This document shows, piece by piece, positions 42,558 through 51,528 of a DNA stretch of 64,000 nucleotides. Origin of the DNA: Hyphomicrobiales bacterium (GTDB taxonomy: Bacteria > Pseudomonadota > Alphaproteobacteria > Rhizobiales > Rhizobiaceae); contig UBZT01000014.1 in NCBI GenBank assembly GCA_900470155.1, positions 147,522 through 211,521 on the forward strand, read 5' to 3'. The stretch's first letter is position 1, and every line of letters begins with the position of its first letter. The notes under the pieces are model-generated. The model searched no databases, was not told the DNA's origin, and was given only the letters and a program-made list of their open reading frames with translations. A program made the translations under genes and the position numbers.

Positions 42558-42862
42558 GTGACACGTCCCCGTTTTGATCTTGCTTTTTTCTGGTGCCGGC
42601 CGTTTTCGGCGCGATCCAGGCTCTTCTAGCGGAGAAGACTTGAGGATCTCTTCATTAGCATGATTTAATTCTCGTTAAACGCGAGATTTATCCGCCCCGA
42701 GCGCAGAAATAAGGCCCCTGCGGCTGAAATCCATTTTGCTATTCCCTTCCTGTCATGAACGTGTTACCAGCCCTCGCCAACTTCCAAGCAGTTTTTGCAG
42801 GAGCAGCCGGACGTATATTCGTCCCGGAGCTTCCGGCTTTTTATCAAACGAAGGAAATGGCA
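42558..42862. other. guaB leader region
   Basis: 305 bases between the DUF1476 start and guaB. Contents: an AT-rich segment (42655-42690) with TTTA-N7-TTAA at 42664-42678 and a small CTCG/CGAG hairpin at 42671-42685; and a terminator-like hairpin at 42805-42843. No separate gene is supported; the frame from 42755 is simply an in-frame extension of guaB. Confidence 0.5.
42805..42843 (+). terminator. Terminator-like hairpin in the guaB leader
   Basis: AGCCGGA (42805-42811) pairs perfectly with TCCGGCT (42832-42838), with an inner ACG/CGT pairing, and runs into a T-tract TTTTTA. It ends 20 bases before the guaB start, so it could attenuate guaB. Confidence 0.5.
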
Positions 42863-44353
42863 ATGGCACGGATCGTGATTTCGGCAACCGGCGCAGAAGC
42901 GCTTACCTTTGACGATGTGCTGCTGCAGCCCGGCCATTCGGAAATCATGCCGGGCCAGACCAATATCGCCACCCGCATTGCAAAAGACATCGACCTTTCG
43001 CTGCCGATCCTGTCGTCGGCGATGGACACCGTGACCGAGAGCCGTCTGGCGATCGCCATGGCCCAGTCGGGCGGCATGGGCGTCATCCATCGCAACCTGA
43101 CCCCGATCGAGCAGGCCGAGGAAGTACGTCAGGTCAAGAAGTTCGAGAGCGGCATGGTCGTCAACCCGGTGACGATAGGACCGGATGCGACGCTCGCCGA
43201 AGCCCTGTCGCTGATGAAGTCGCATGGCATTTCCGGCATTCCGGTCGTCGAGAACGGTGGTCGCCCGGGCCGCCTGGTCGGCATCCTGACCAACCGCGAT
43301 GTCCGCTTCGCCTCCGATCCGGCCCAGAAGATCCATGAGCTGATGACCCACCAGAACCTGATCACGGTCAGGGATGGCGTCGAGCAGCAGGAGGCCAAGC
43401 GCCTGCTGCACACCCACCGCATCGAAAAGCTGGTTGTGGTCGACAACGAAGGCCGTTGCGTCGGCCTGATCACCGTCAAGGACATCGAGAAGTCGCAGCT
43501 CAACCCGCATGCCGCCAAGGATGCCCAGGGCCGCCTGCGCGTCGCCGCCGCCATCTCCACCGGTGACGACGGCCGCGAACGCGCCGAACGCCTGATCGAG
43601 GCCGGCGTCGATGTGATCGTCGTCGATACCGCCCACGGCCATAGCCAGAAGGTGCTCGACGCGGTCGCCGAAGTGAAGAAGATGTCGAACGCCATCCGCA
43701 TCATCGCCGGCAATGTCGCCACCAGCGAAGGCACGCGCGCCCTGATCGACAGCGGCGCCGATTGCATCAAGGTCGGTATCGGCCCCGGCTCGATCTGCAC
43801 CACCCGCATCGTCGCCGGCGTCGGCGTTCCGCAGTTGGCTGCCGTGATGGCGGCGGTGGAGGAAGCCAACAAGCACGGCATCCCGGTGATCGCCGATGGC
43901 GGCATCAAGTTCTCCGGCGACGTGGCCAAGGCGATTGCCGCTGGCGCATCGGCCGTCATGGTAGGTTCGCTGCTCGCTGGTACCGACGAAAGCCCGGGCG
44001 AAGTCTATCTCTACCAGGGCCGTTCCTTCAAAGCCTATCGCGGCATGGGTTCTGTCGGCGCCATGGCGCGCGGCTCGGCCGATCGCTACTTCCAGGCGGA
44101 AGTGCGCGACACGTTGAAGCTCGTGCCCGAGGGCATCGAAGGCCAGGTTCCCTACAAGGGCCCCGTCTCGGCCGTGCTGCACCAGCTCGCCGGCGGCCTG
44201 AAGGCAGCCATGGGTTATGTCGGCGGCAAGGACATCAAGGATTTCCAGGATAAGGCGACCTTCGTGCGCATCTCCGGCGCCGGCCTGCGCGAAAGCCATC
44301 CGCATGGCGTGACGATCACCCGCGAAAGCCCGAACTACCCGGGCGGTGCATGA
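42863..44353 (+). CDS. guaB: IMP dehydrogenase
   Basis: Oxidises IMP to XMP, the committed stage of GMP synthesis. The 496-residue protein has the barrel start [14 protein letters not shown], two CBS domains inserted at about 95-205, the catalytic Cys312 in GPGSICTTR, the mononucleotide loop [13 protein letters not shown], and the flap [17 protein letters not shown] 42863 has AAGGA at 42851-42855; a start at 42755 would run through the hairpin region. An intrinsic terminator follows. Confidence 0.96.
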   Translation: MARIVISATGAEALTFDDVLLQPGHSEIMPGQTNIATRIAKDIDLSLPILSSAMDTVTESRLAIAMAQSGGMGVIHRNLTPIEQAEEVRQVKKFESGMVVNPVTIGPDATLAEALSLMKSHGISGIPVVENGGRPGRLVGILTNRDVRFASDPAQKIHELMTHQNLITVRDGVEQQEAKRLLHTHRIEKLVVVDNEGRCVGLITVKDIEKSQLNPHAAKDAQGRLRVAAAISTGDDGRERAERLIEAGVDVIVVDTAHGHSQKVLDAVAEVKKMSNAIRIIAGNVATSEGTRALIDSGADCIKVGIGPGSICTTRIVAGVGVPQLAAVMAAVEEANKHGIPVIADGGIKFSGDVAKAIAAGASAVMVGSLLAGTDESPGEVYLYQGRSFKAYRGMGSVGAMARGSADRYFQAEVRDTLKLVPEGIEGQVPYKGPVSAVLHQLAGGLKAAMGYVGGKDIKDFQDKATFVRISGAGLRESHPHGVTITRESPNYPGGA

Positions 44354-44381
44354 TCTCCCCGATCCGCTAGACCAATTCAAG

Positions 44382-44412
44382 GCCCGAAGTCGGCAACGAC
44401 CTCGGGCTTTTT
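44382..44412 (+). terminator. guaB terminator
   Basis: GCCCGA...TCGGGC stem (44382-44387 with 44402-44407), extended by GTC/GAC, then five T. It begins 29 bases after the guaB stop. Confidence 0.85.
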
Positions 44413-44442
44413 CATGACAGTGATTTGAACAAGGATTTTGCC

Positions 44443-44859
44443 ATGACCGGTTTCGAAATGTTCTGGCCTCTTGTTGCCCATGCCTTCCTCGTCTTCTGCC
44501 TTTACGGCCTGCTGGTCCTGCGCCGGAGCGACGTTGTTCGCTCCGGCAAGGTGGAGCGCATCGCCTTTCGCGACAACCTGGCCGAGCCCGAGGAAAGCCG
44601 CGTGGTCAACAAATCGATCGCCAACCAGTTCGAACTGCCGATCCTGTTTTATGCCGTCTGCGTCCTCCTCTACATCACCCAGGCCGACAATCTGGTCGCC
44701 GTCGTTCTCGCCTGGTTCTTCGTCGCGGCGCGCTACGCCCATGCCTATGTGCATGTCTTCGGCAACCGGCTGCATCTGCGCCGGCCGCTGTTCGGCCTGG
44801 GTTTCGCGACGCTGTTTGCCCTCTGGGTCTGGCTTGTGGCGTGGATGGCGTTTTCGTGA
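44443..44859 (+). CDS. MAPEG-family membrane protein
   Basis: A 138-residue inner-membrane protein with four hydrophobic helices. The MAPEG pattern is visible: NQFELPILFYAVCVLLYITQADN and the ARYAHAYVHVFGNRLHLR motif of glutathione/eicosanoid-type members. Bacterial MAPEG proteins may conjugate glutathione; the activity is untested here. AAGGA precedes ATG 44443. Confidence 0.85.
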   Translation: MTGFEMFWPLVAHAFLVFCLYGLLVLRRSDVVRSGKVERIAFRDNLAEPEESRVVNKSIANQFELPILFYAVCVLLYITQADNLVAVVLAWFFVAARYAHAYVHVFGNRLHLRRPLFGLGFATLFALWVWLVAWMAFS

Positions 44860-44942
44860 ACCTGCGGTAACGCAGTTTTGTCTGGGCTTGGCCGCGGCTG
44901 CGCCTATCTTTCCCGATGTCGAATTCAACATGGGAGAAGAAC

Positions 44943-45818
44943 ATGGACAAGCCGAAGATTACCCAGGCGATGATCAACGCCTATGATGAATACACCCATC
45001 TGACGCTCGATCGTCGCGGTTTCATGGAAAAGATGACCCGGCTCGCCGGCACGGGTGCGGCGGCGGCGGCCATCATGCCGCTGCTTGCCGCCAACCAGGC
45101 CAATGCCACCATCATTCCCGAAGCCGACGACCGCATCGAAGCGCAGGACATCACCTATCCGGGTGCCGGCGGCGAGATGAAGGGCTACCTTGTGATGCCC
45201 AAGGGCGCGACCGCCAAGCTGCCGGCCGTCATCGTCATCCATGAAAACCGCGGCCTCAACCCGCACATCCGCGATGTCGCCCGCCGCATGGCGCTCGAAG
45301 GTTTCGTCGCGCTCGCACCCGATTTCCTCTCTCCCTTGGGCGGCACCCCGGAAAACGAGGATCAGGCCCGCGAGATGTTTTCCAAGCTCGACATGCCGGC
45401 AACGGTCGCCAATGGCGAGGCGACCCGCGTGTTCCTGGCCTCCCATGAAAAGACCAATGGCAAGGTCGGCGCGATCGGTTTCTGCTGGGGCGGCGGCATG
45501 GTCAACCGCATGGCGGTTGCCTCGCCGGAGCTCGGCGCAGGCGTCGCCTATTACGGTGCCCAGGCGCCGGCCGAGGACGTGCCGTCGATCAAGGCACCGT
45601 TGATGCTGCATTATGGCGGGCTCGACGAACGCATCAATGCAGGCATCGACGCCTACAAGGCAGCCCTCGATGCCAATGGCAAAACCTATGAGCTGTTCGT
45701 CTATGACGGCGTCAACCACGCCTTCAACAATGACACGTCGTCGGCCCGCTACGACAAGGCCGCCGCCGATCTCGCCTGGTCGCGCACCGTCGCGTTCCTC
45801 AAGAAGAACCTCGCCTGA
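44943..45818 (+). CDS. Dienelactone hydrolase family protein with Tat-type signal
   Basis: Alpha/beta hydrolase of 291 residues. A twin-arginine motif (LDRRGFMEKMTRLAG, about residues 21-35) and hydrophobic segment ending QANA suggest export folded through Tat. The nucleophile is Cys181 in GFCWGGG, as in dienelactone hydrolases; Asp in GGLDERINA and His in GVNHAFNND complete the triad. HENRGLNPHIRD is typical of the exported subgroup. Substrate is unknown. Confidence 0.85.
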   Translation: MDKPKITQAMINAYDEYTHLTLDRRGFMEKMTRLAGTGAAAAAIMPLLAANQANATIIPEADDRIEAQDITYPGAGGEMKGYLVMPKGATAKLPAVIVIHENRGLNPHIRDVARRMALEGFVALAPDFLSPLGGTPENEDQAREMFSKLDMPATVANGEATRVFLASHEKTNGKVGAIGFCWGGGMVNRMAVASPELGAGVAYYGAQAPAEDVPSIKAPLMLHYGGLDERINAGIDAYKAALDANGKTYELFVYDGVNHAFNNDTSSARYDKAAADLAWSRTVAFLKKNLA

Positions 45819-45825
45819 GCTTGCC

Positions 45826-45846
45826 GGCGGGGGGATCTCCCCCGCC
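45826..45846 (+). terminator. GC hairpin after the dienelactone hydrolase gene
   Basis: GGCGGGGG and CCCCCGCC form an 8-pair stem around GATCT or similar, 8 bases after the stop. There is no T-run, so termination strength is unclear. Confidence 0.45.
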
Positions 45847-46015
45847 ACCTTGGCTCAAGACTGTTTCATGTCATTCCGATGAAATTGCCGACAGATTGAC
45901 ACTGATCAATCGCCTTCCCTCCATACGCGCATAGTCTCCTGTCATACCCGCCGGGCGATCCCGCGGGGTGGTGCCCATGCAATGGGGCAATCGTCAAATT
46001 TGACTGGAGGATATG

Positions 46016-47044
46016 ATGGCATCGACAATGAAAGCTGCGGTGGTGCGTGCGTTCGGCAAGCCGCTGGTGATTGAAGAACACCCCATCCCCGAACCCGGTC
46101 CGGGCCAGATCCTGGTGAAATACGAGGCAACTGGTGTCTGCCATACCGACCTGCACGCCGCCAACGGCGATTGGCCGGTCAAGCCCAACCCGCCATTCAT
46201 CCCCGGCCACGAAGGAACAGGCTATGTCGCCAAACTCGGCGCCGGCGTCTCCCGCATCAAGGAAGGCGACCGTGTCGGCGTGCCGTGGCTGCACACCGCC
46301 TGCGGTTGCTGCAATCCCTGCCGCACCGGCTGGGAAACCCTGTGCGGCAGCCAGCAGAACACCGGCTATTCGGTCAACGGCACCTTTGCCCAATATGGTC
46401 TGGCCGATCCCGATTTCGTCGGCCGCCTGCCGGACAATCTCGAATTCGGCGCGGCCGCCCCGATCCTCTGCGCCGGCGTCACCGTCTACAAGGGCCTGAA
46501 GGAAACGGAAGTCCGCCCCGGCGAATGGGTCGTCATTTCCGGCATCGGCGGTCTCGGCCACATGGCCGTGCAATATGCCAAGGCAATGGGCATGCATGTC
46601 GTCGCCGCCGACATTTTTGACGACAAGCTGAAGCTTGCCAAGGACTTGGGTGCCGATATCGTCGTCAATGGCACGGCCGAAGATGCGATTGAACAGGTGC
46701 AGAAGGCAACCGGTGGCGTGCATGGCGCGCTGGTCACCGCCGTATCGCCGAAGGCGATGGAACAGGCCTATGGCTTCCTGCGCTCGAAAGGCACGATGGC
46801 GCTGGTCGGCCTGCCGCCGGGCTTCATCTCGTTGCCGGTCTTCGAGACGGTGCTGAAGCGCATCACCGTGCGTGGCTCGATCGTCGGCACCCGCCAGGAT
46901 CTTGAGGAAAGCCTGCAGTTTGCCGGCGAGGGCAAGGTGGCCTCGCATTTCTCCTGGGACAAGCTCGAGAACATCAACGACATCTTCAAGCGCATGGAAA
47001 AGGGCCAGATCGACGGCCGTATCGTGCTCGACCTGGCGGCCTGA
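46016..47044 (+). CDS. adhP: Zinc-dependent alcohol dehydrogenase AdhP
   Basis: NAD-linked medium-chain alcohol dehydrogenase (342 residues) acting on ethanol and similar alcohols. Catalytic zinc ligands Cys42 (GVCHTDLH) and His65 (GHEGTG) are present; the structural zinc site is Cys96, Cys99, Cys102 and Cys110. The NAD loop is GIGGLGHMAVQYAKA. GGAGG at 46006-46010 suits ATG 46016 better than 46013. A hairpin separates it from the convergent AhpD-like gene. Confidence 0.93.
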   Translation: MASTMKAAVVRAFGKPLVIEEHPIPEPGPGQILVKYEATGVCHTDLHAANGDWPVKPNPPFIPGHEGTGYVAKLGAGVSRIKEGDRVGVPWLHTACGCCNPCRTGWETLCGSQQNTGYSVNGTFAQYGLADPDFVGRLPDNLEFGAAAPILCAGVTVYKGLKETEVRPGEWVVISGIGGLGHMAVQYAKAMGMHVVAADIFDDKLKLAKDLGADIVVNGTAEDAIEQVQKATGGVHGALVTAVSPKAMEQAYGFLRSKGTMALVGLPPGFISLPVFETVLKRITVRGSIVGTRQDLEESLQFAGEGKVASHFSWDKLENINDIFKRMEKGQIDGRIVLDLAA

Positions 47045-47069
47045 TCGCCAATCGGTCTGCAAACGAGGC

Positions 47070-47096
47070 AAGGCGGCGCAGATATTGCGCCGCCTT
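47070..47096. terminator. Bidirectional hairpin between adhP and the AhpD-like gene
   Basis: AAGGCGGCGCA and TGCGCCGCCTT form a perfect 11-pair stem with a 5-base loop. A/T tracts are weak on both sides, and it lies between two convergent genes. Confidence 0.65.
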
Positions 47097-47135
47097 CCAA
47101 TCTCTTCCAATCTATTGTGTCTCTCGGGACCGATC

Positions 47136-47597
47136 TCAGGCCGCTGCGCGCGGCTTGTCGATCGGATGCTGAAAGCGGAAGCCGACGGCGAGCCGGTTCC
47201 ACACATTGATGGCACCGATTGCCACCGTGATATTGGCGATTTCGGTTTCGCTGAACTGCGCCTTCAGGGCCTCGAAGTCAGCGTCGGGTGCGCCGGTGCC
47301 GGCAAGGTTCGTCACCGCATCGACCCAGCCGAGCAGGGCGCGTTCGCGGGCCGAATAGACCGGCGATTCCCGCCACACCGACATCATGTTGGTCCACTGT
47401 TCGGACAGCCCGTCATGGCGCGATTCCTTGATATGCATGTCGACGCAAAAGGCACAGCCATTGATGATCGAGGCACGCAGCTTGATCAGGTGGATTTCCG
47501 AGCGGGCAAGGCCGCTGGACTGGACGTAGTTTTCCAGGCCGAGCACGGCCTTGAAGGCGGCCGGGGCTGCCTTCTGCATATCGAGACGGGGATGCAT
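47136..47597 (-). CDS. Carboxymuconolactone decarboxylase/AhpD-like protein
   Basis: A 153-residue helical protein with the AhpD redox motif Cys48-x-x-Cys51-x-x-x-His55 (GCAFCVDMHIKE), so alkylhydroperoxidase activity is plausible. The remaining pattern (ERALLGWVDAVTNLAG, FSETEIANITVAIGAINVWNRLAVGF) matches the AhpD-like CMD subfamily. AAGGA precedes the start. It lies 28 bases downstream of the Rrf2 regulator in the same direction, and the two form an operon. Confidence 0.9.
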   Translation of the reverse strand: MHPRLDMQKAAPAAFKAVLGLENYVQSSGLARSEIHLIKLRASIINGCAFCVDMHIKESRHDGLSEQWTNMMSVWRESPVYSARERALLGWVDAVTNLAGTGAPDADFEALKAQFSETEIANITVAIGAINVWNRLAVGFRFQHPIDKPRAAA

Positions 47598-47625
47598 GAT
47601 GGTTCCTTTCGAGGATGGGCAAGCC

Positions 47626-48126
47626 TTAGCGTGCGGCTTTGCGTTCGTTGATTTCCAGGAAGGCACAACCGCGCGCGGCAATGCCTCCATCGTCTGCCTC
47701 AGTCAGATCTGCGATCAGATCCGCGATGCTGGTTTTCTTCAGTTCGGCCCGATAGGCCCTCTCGGCCGCGAGCATCGCAGCGGCAATCCCACACGGTTTG
47801 TCGAAGTACCGCGCGGGGAGGGGATTGGGTCCCCGCTGGCGGATCTCGTTGCAGCGAAAGGCCGGTTGCGGACCCTCCACTGCGATAACGATGTCGAGAA
47901 GCGTGATCGCGGCGGCCGTTCGCCCGAGGCGGTAGCCGCCCTTCGGGCCGGGAACGGTGGCAACCAGCCCCCCAGCCGACAGTGCCTGCAGATGTTTCAG
48001 CAGATAGCTCGGCGATACGCCGTGAAACTCCGCAAGGGCTGCTGCCGAAAGCGTGCTGCCCTCTTCAAGGCTGGCCAGCATCGTCATGCAGTGGATCGCC
48101 TGTTCTATGCCGTCACTGAGTTTCAT
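47626..48126 (-). CDS. Rrf2-family transcriptional regulator
   Basis: A 166-residue winged-helix regulator. The DNA-binding part (1-60) includes STLSAAALAEFHGVSPSYLLKHLQALSAGGLV, then PGPKGGYRLGR, the family signature. Iron-sulfur Rrf2 proteins have three central Cys; here only two are seen in the region (FRCNE and KPCGI, about 22 residues apart), so the cofactor is uncertain. Likely controls its own operon with the AhpD-like gene through the palindrome at 48145-48159. Confidence 0.9.
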   Translation of the reverse strand: MKLSDGIEQAIHCMTMLASLEEGSTLSAAALAEFHGVSPSYLLKHLQALSAGGLVATVPGPKGGYRLGRTAAAITLLDIVIAVEGPQPAFRCNEIRQRGPNPLPARYFDKPCGIAAAMLAAERAYRAELKKTSIADLIADLTEADDGGIAARGCAFLEINERKAAR

Positions 48127-48144
48127 GTGCCTGCCCCTTATCGT

Positions 48145-48159
48145 GGATATAATTTATCC
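48145..48159. promoter_or_regulatory. Rrf2 operator candidate
   Basis: GGATA-TAATT-TATCC, an inverted repeat 18 bases upstream of the Rrf2 start, overlapping a TATAAT-like box. Autoregulation is inferred. Confidence 0.5.
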
Positions 48160-48225
48160 GTGATTATTGCAAGTGTCAAGGACGCTTCTTTTTCGCCGCC
48201 ACTGCGCTAGGTTGAGAGAGTGTTG

Positions 48226-50727
48226 ATGAATCAGGCCGCCGAGATTTTTCTGCCTGCCCCCTTCCATCGCTGGTTCGGCGAAAAGGGCTGGCAGCCGCGC
48301 GCCCATCAGCTGGAACTGCTCCGCCGCGCACGATCGGGCGAAAGCCTGCTGCTGATTGCGCCGACCGGTGCCGGCAAGACGCTCGCCGGTTTCCTGCCGG
48401 CGCTGACCGAGCTGACCGAGCGCGGCAAGCTGCCGCCAGGATCCGCCTTCACCGGCATTCACACGCTCTACATCTCGCCTTTGAAGGCGCTCGCCGTCGA
48501 TATCGAGCGCAACCTGATGAAGCCGGTGACCGAGATGGGGCTGGCCATTTCGATCGAAAACCGCACCGGCGATACGCCGCAGGCCAAGCGCCAGCGCCAG
48601 AAGCTCAACCCGCCCGACATTCTCCTGACCACGCCCGAGCAGCTGGCGCTGTTGATTTCCCATGCCGATGCCGGACGGTTCTTCAAGGACCTGCGCTACG
48701 TTATCTTCGATGAACTGCATTCGCTGGTCACCTCCAAGCGCGGTCATCTCCTGTCGCTCGGTCTCGCCCGCCTGCGCCGGCTTGCCCCCGATCTCCAGAC
48801 CATCGGCCTGTCGGCCACCGTCGCCGAACCACTCGACCTGCGCCGCTGGCTGGTCGCCCAGCCGCTGCATGCAACCGCGGAGTCCGGTGTGATCACCGTC
48901 GATGGCGGCGCCAGGCCGAACATCACCATCCTGGACACGGAGGAGCGCATCCCCTGGTCCGGTCACTCCGCCCGCTATGCCATCCCCGATCTCTACAAGG
49001 TGCTGAAGGATTTCCAGACGACGCTGCTTTTCGTCAACACCCGCTCCCAGGCCGAAATGCTGTTTCAGGAACTCTGGACCGTCAATGACGACAACCTGCC
49101 GATCGCGCTGCATCACGGTTCGCTCGACGTGTCCCAGCGCCGCAGGGTCGAGGCCGCCATGGCCGAAAACAAGCTGCGTGCCGTCGTCGCAACGTCTACG
49201 CTCGATCTCGGCATCGACTGGGGCGATGTCGATCTCGTCGTGCATGTCGGTGCGCCCAAGGGTGCCTCGCGGCTCGCCCAGCGCATCGGCCGCGCCAATC
49301 ACCGCATGGACGAGCCGTCGCGCGCCATCCTGGTTCCGGCCAACCGGTTCGAGGTCATGGAATGCCAGGCGGCGCTTGACGCCAATTACATCGGCGCCCA
49401 GGACACCCCGCCGGTCGGCGAGGGCTCGCTCGATGTGCTCGCCCAGCATGTGCTCGGCATGGCCTGTGCGGCCCCTTTTGTCGAAAACGAACTCTATGAA
49501 GAGGTCGTGAGCGCGCTTCCCTATGCCGCCCTGCCGCGCGAAACCTTCGCCCGCATCGTCGAGTTTGTCGCCACCGGCGGTTATGCGCTGAAGACCTATG
49601 AGCGTTACGCCCGCATCCGCCTGACGGTCGATGGCACCTGGCGCGTCTCCAATCCGGCCGTCGCCCAGCAATACCGCCTCAACCTCGGCACCATCGTTGA
49701 GATGCCGATGCTCAATGTCCGCCTCGTCAAGCGCAACCACCTGGGCTCGATCGGCCGCGGCGGCATGACGCTCGGCAAGGTCGAGGAATATTTCTTCGAG
49801 CAACTGACCCCGGGTGACACTTTCCTGTTTGCCGGCAAGGTTCTGCGTTTCGAAGGCATCCGCGACAATGAATGCCTTGTCTCCAATGCCTTTTCCCAGG
49901 ACCCGAAGATCCCCGCCTATGCCGGTGGCAAGTTCCCGCTGTCGACCTATCTCGCCGACCAGGTCCGCGCCATGCTCGACGATCCCGCCCGCCGCGCCAA
50001 CCTGCCGGATCAGGTGCGCGACTGGCTGGCGCTACAGCAGGAGAAATCCGTCCTGCCGAAGCGCGGCGACCTGTTGATCGAGACTTTCCCGCGCGGCGAG
50101 CGCTTCTACATGGTCATCTATGCCTTCGAGGGCAGGCTTGCCCACCAGACGCTTGGCATGCTGCTCACGAGGCGGCTGGAACGCATGGGCGCCAAGCCGC
50201 TTGGCTTCGTTGCCACAGACTATGCGCTGGCCATCTGGGGCCTGGAGGACATGGGTTCGATGGTCACCCGCAAGGCGCTGAGCCTGGCGGATCTGTTCGA
50301 CGAGGACATGCTCGGCGACGATCTTGAAGCCTGGCTCAACGAAAGCTGGATGCTCAAGCGCACCTTCCGCACCTGCGCCGTCATCGCCGGCCTGATCGAC
50401 AAGCGCCATCCCGGCAAGGAAAAGTCCGGCCGCCAGGTGACGGTCTCCGCCGACCTGATCTACGACGTGCTGCGCACCCATGAGCCGGACCATATCCTGA
50501 TGCAGGCGACGCGACAGGATGCCGCCGCCGGACTTTTGGACATCGCCCGGCTTGCCGATATGCTAAAACGAATCAAGGGCCATATCCTGCACAAGCGCCT
50601 GGAGCAGATCTCGCCGCTGGCGGTACCCGTGATGATGGAGATCGGCAAGGAGCCGGTCGCCGGCGATGCCCAGGAACACCTGCTGGCCTTTGCCGCCGAG
50701 GATCTGATGGCGGAAGCCCTGTCGTGA
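48226..50727 (+). CDS. Ligase-associated DEXH-box DNA helicase (Lhr-like)
   Basis: Superfamily 2 helicase of 833 residues. Walker A APTGAGKT is at 45-52, the DExH box is DELH at 162-165, motif III SAT, and motif VI QRIGRANHR. After the helicase core comes the long Lhr-type winged-helix and beta-barrel region. The bacterial subgroup travels with an ATP-dependent DNA ligase, an MBL exonuclease and PdeM. Here PdeM follows, but no ligase is in the window. Acts in DNA repair, as inferred. ATG 48226 follows GAGAGAG; a GTG at 48220 is in frame. Confidence 0.92.
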   Translation: MNQAAEIFLPAPFHRWFGEKGWQPRAHQLELLRRARSGESLLLIAPTGAGKTLAGFLPALTELTERGKLPPGSAFTGIHTLYISPLKALAVDIERNLMKPVTEMGLAISIENRTGDTPQAKRQRQKLNPPDILLTTPEQLALLISHADAGRFFKDLRYVIFDELHSLVTSKRGHLLSLGLARLRRLAPDLQTIGLSATVAEPLDLRRWLVAQPLHATAESGVITVDGGARPNITILDTEERIPWSGHSARYAIPDLYKVLKDFQTTLLFVNTRSQAEMLFQELWTVNDDNLPIALHHGSLDVSQRRRVEAAMAENKLRAVVATSTLDLGIDWGDVDLVVHVGAPKGASRLAQRIGRANHRMDEPSRAILVPANRFEVMECQAALDANYIGAQDTPPVGEGSLDVLAQHVLGMACAAPFVENELYEEVVSALPYAALPRETFARIVEFVATGGYALKTYERYARIRLTVDGTWRVSNPAVAQQYRLNLGTIVEMPMLNVRLVKRNHLGSIGRGGMTLGKVEEYFFEQLTPGDTFLFAGKVLRFEGIRDNECLVSNAFSQDPKIPAYAGGKFPLSTYLADQVRAMLDDPARRANLPDQVRDWLALQQEKSVLPKRGDLLIETFPRGERFYMVIYAFEGRLAHQTLGMLLTRRLERMGAKPLGFVATDYALAIWGLEDMGSMVTRKALSLADLFDEDMLGDDLEAWLNESWMLKRTFRTCAVIAGLIDKRHPGKEKSGRQVTVSADLIYDVLRTHEPDHILMQATRQDAAAGLLDIARLADMLKRIKGHILHKRLEQISPLAVPVMMEIGKEPVAGDAQEHLLAFAAEDLMAEALS

Positions 50728-50769
50728 ACTGGGTTGGCGTGAACTGGATTGGCCTGAACAGGGCTGGCA
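50725..50769 (+). repeat. Three 15-base tandem repeats across the helicase stop codon
   Basis: TGAACTGGGTTGGCG, TGAACTGGATTGGCC and TGAACAGGGCTGGCA (50725-50739, 50740-50754, 50755-50769). The first copy begins with the helicase TGA stop, so the repeats supply three in-frame stops in a row. Confidence 0.8.
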
Positions 50770-50798
50770 TCCGCACTGAAAAACGCTAGAAGGGCGCA

Positions 50799-51521
50799 AT
50801 GAACAGACTGGCACGGGCAATCGGTGAGCAAGAGGATGACGCAAGGCGCGCAAGCCTGGTGATCGCCGGACAGCTTGGCTTTGCCGATCTGTCGGGCGCG
50901 CTATATTTCCCCGATCTCGACCTGCTCGTCGTCTCCGACCTGCATCTGGAAAAGGGTGCCGCCTTTGCCCGTCGTGGCCAGCTGCTGCCGCCCTATGACA
51001 CGCTCGCCACGCTCAAGCTGCTCGATGCGGTGATCGCCCGCTACCAGCCGAAGACCGTCATCAGTCTCGGCGACAATTTCCATGATCGGGCAGGGTCCGC
51101 CCTGATGCCGCTGCCGTTCCGCGAGATGATCGCCGCCATGGCGCGCGGCCGCGAGTGGATCTGGATCAACGGCAACCATGATCCGGACGGCACCACCGAT
51201 CTGCCGGGAATGTCCGCCGACGAGATCGCCCTGTCCGGCCTGACCTTCCGCCACGAACCGTCGCTTGCCCATGGCGCCGGCGAGATCGCCGGCCATCTGC
51301 ACCCCTGCGCCACCGTCCGCCGCCGGGAAAAATCCGTGCGCCGCCCGTGTTTTGCCACCGACGGCAACCGCCTGCTGATGCCGGCCTTCGGCGTCCTGAC
51401 CGGCGGTCTCGATCTGCGCCACAAGGCCTTTACCGGCCTGTTTTCCCGCGCCGACCTGATCGCGCACCTGCTCGGCCGCGACCGGATATATTCGGTGCGT
51501 TTCGGCAACCTGCTCGGCTGA
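50799..51521 (+). CDS. pdeM: Ligase-associated DNA damage response endonuclease PdeM
   Basis: Calcineurin-like metallophosphoesterase of 240 residues. Metal-binding motifs in order: SDLHLEKG (about 46-53), SLGDNFHD, NGNHDP, and GHLHP near residue 167. The family acts with the Lhr-type helicase in DNA damage response. The gene follows the helicase after 71 bases containing the tandem repeats. Its end is only 7 bases from the convergent TIGR02186 gene. Confidence 0.9.
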   Translation: MNRLARAIGEQEDDARRASLVIAGQLGFADLSGALYFPDLDLLVVSDLHLEKGAAFARRGQLLPPYDTLATLKLLDAVIARYQPKTVISLGDNFHDRAGSALMPLPFREMIAAMARGREWIWINGNHDPDGTTDLPGMSADEIALSGLTFRHEPSLAHGAGEIAGHLHPCATVRRREKSVRRPCFATDGNRLLMPAFGVLTGGLDLRHKAFTGLFSRADLIAHLLGRDRIYSVRFGNLLG

Positions 51522-51528
51522 GCGGTCA

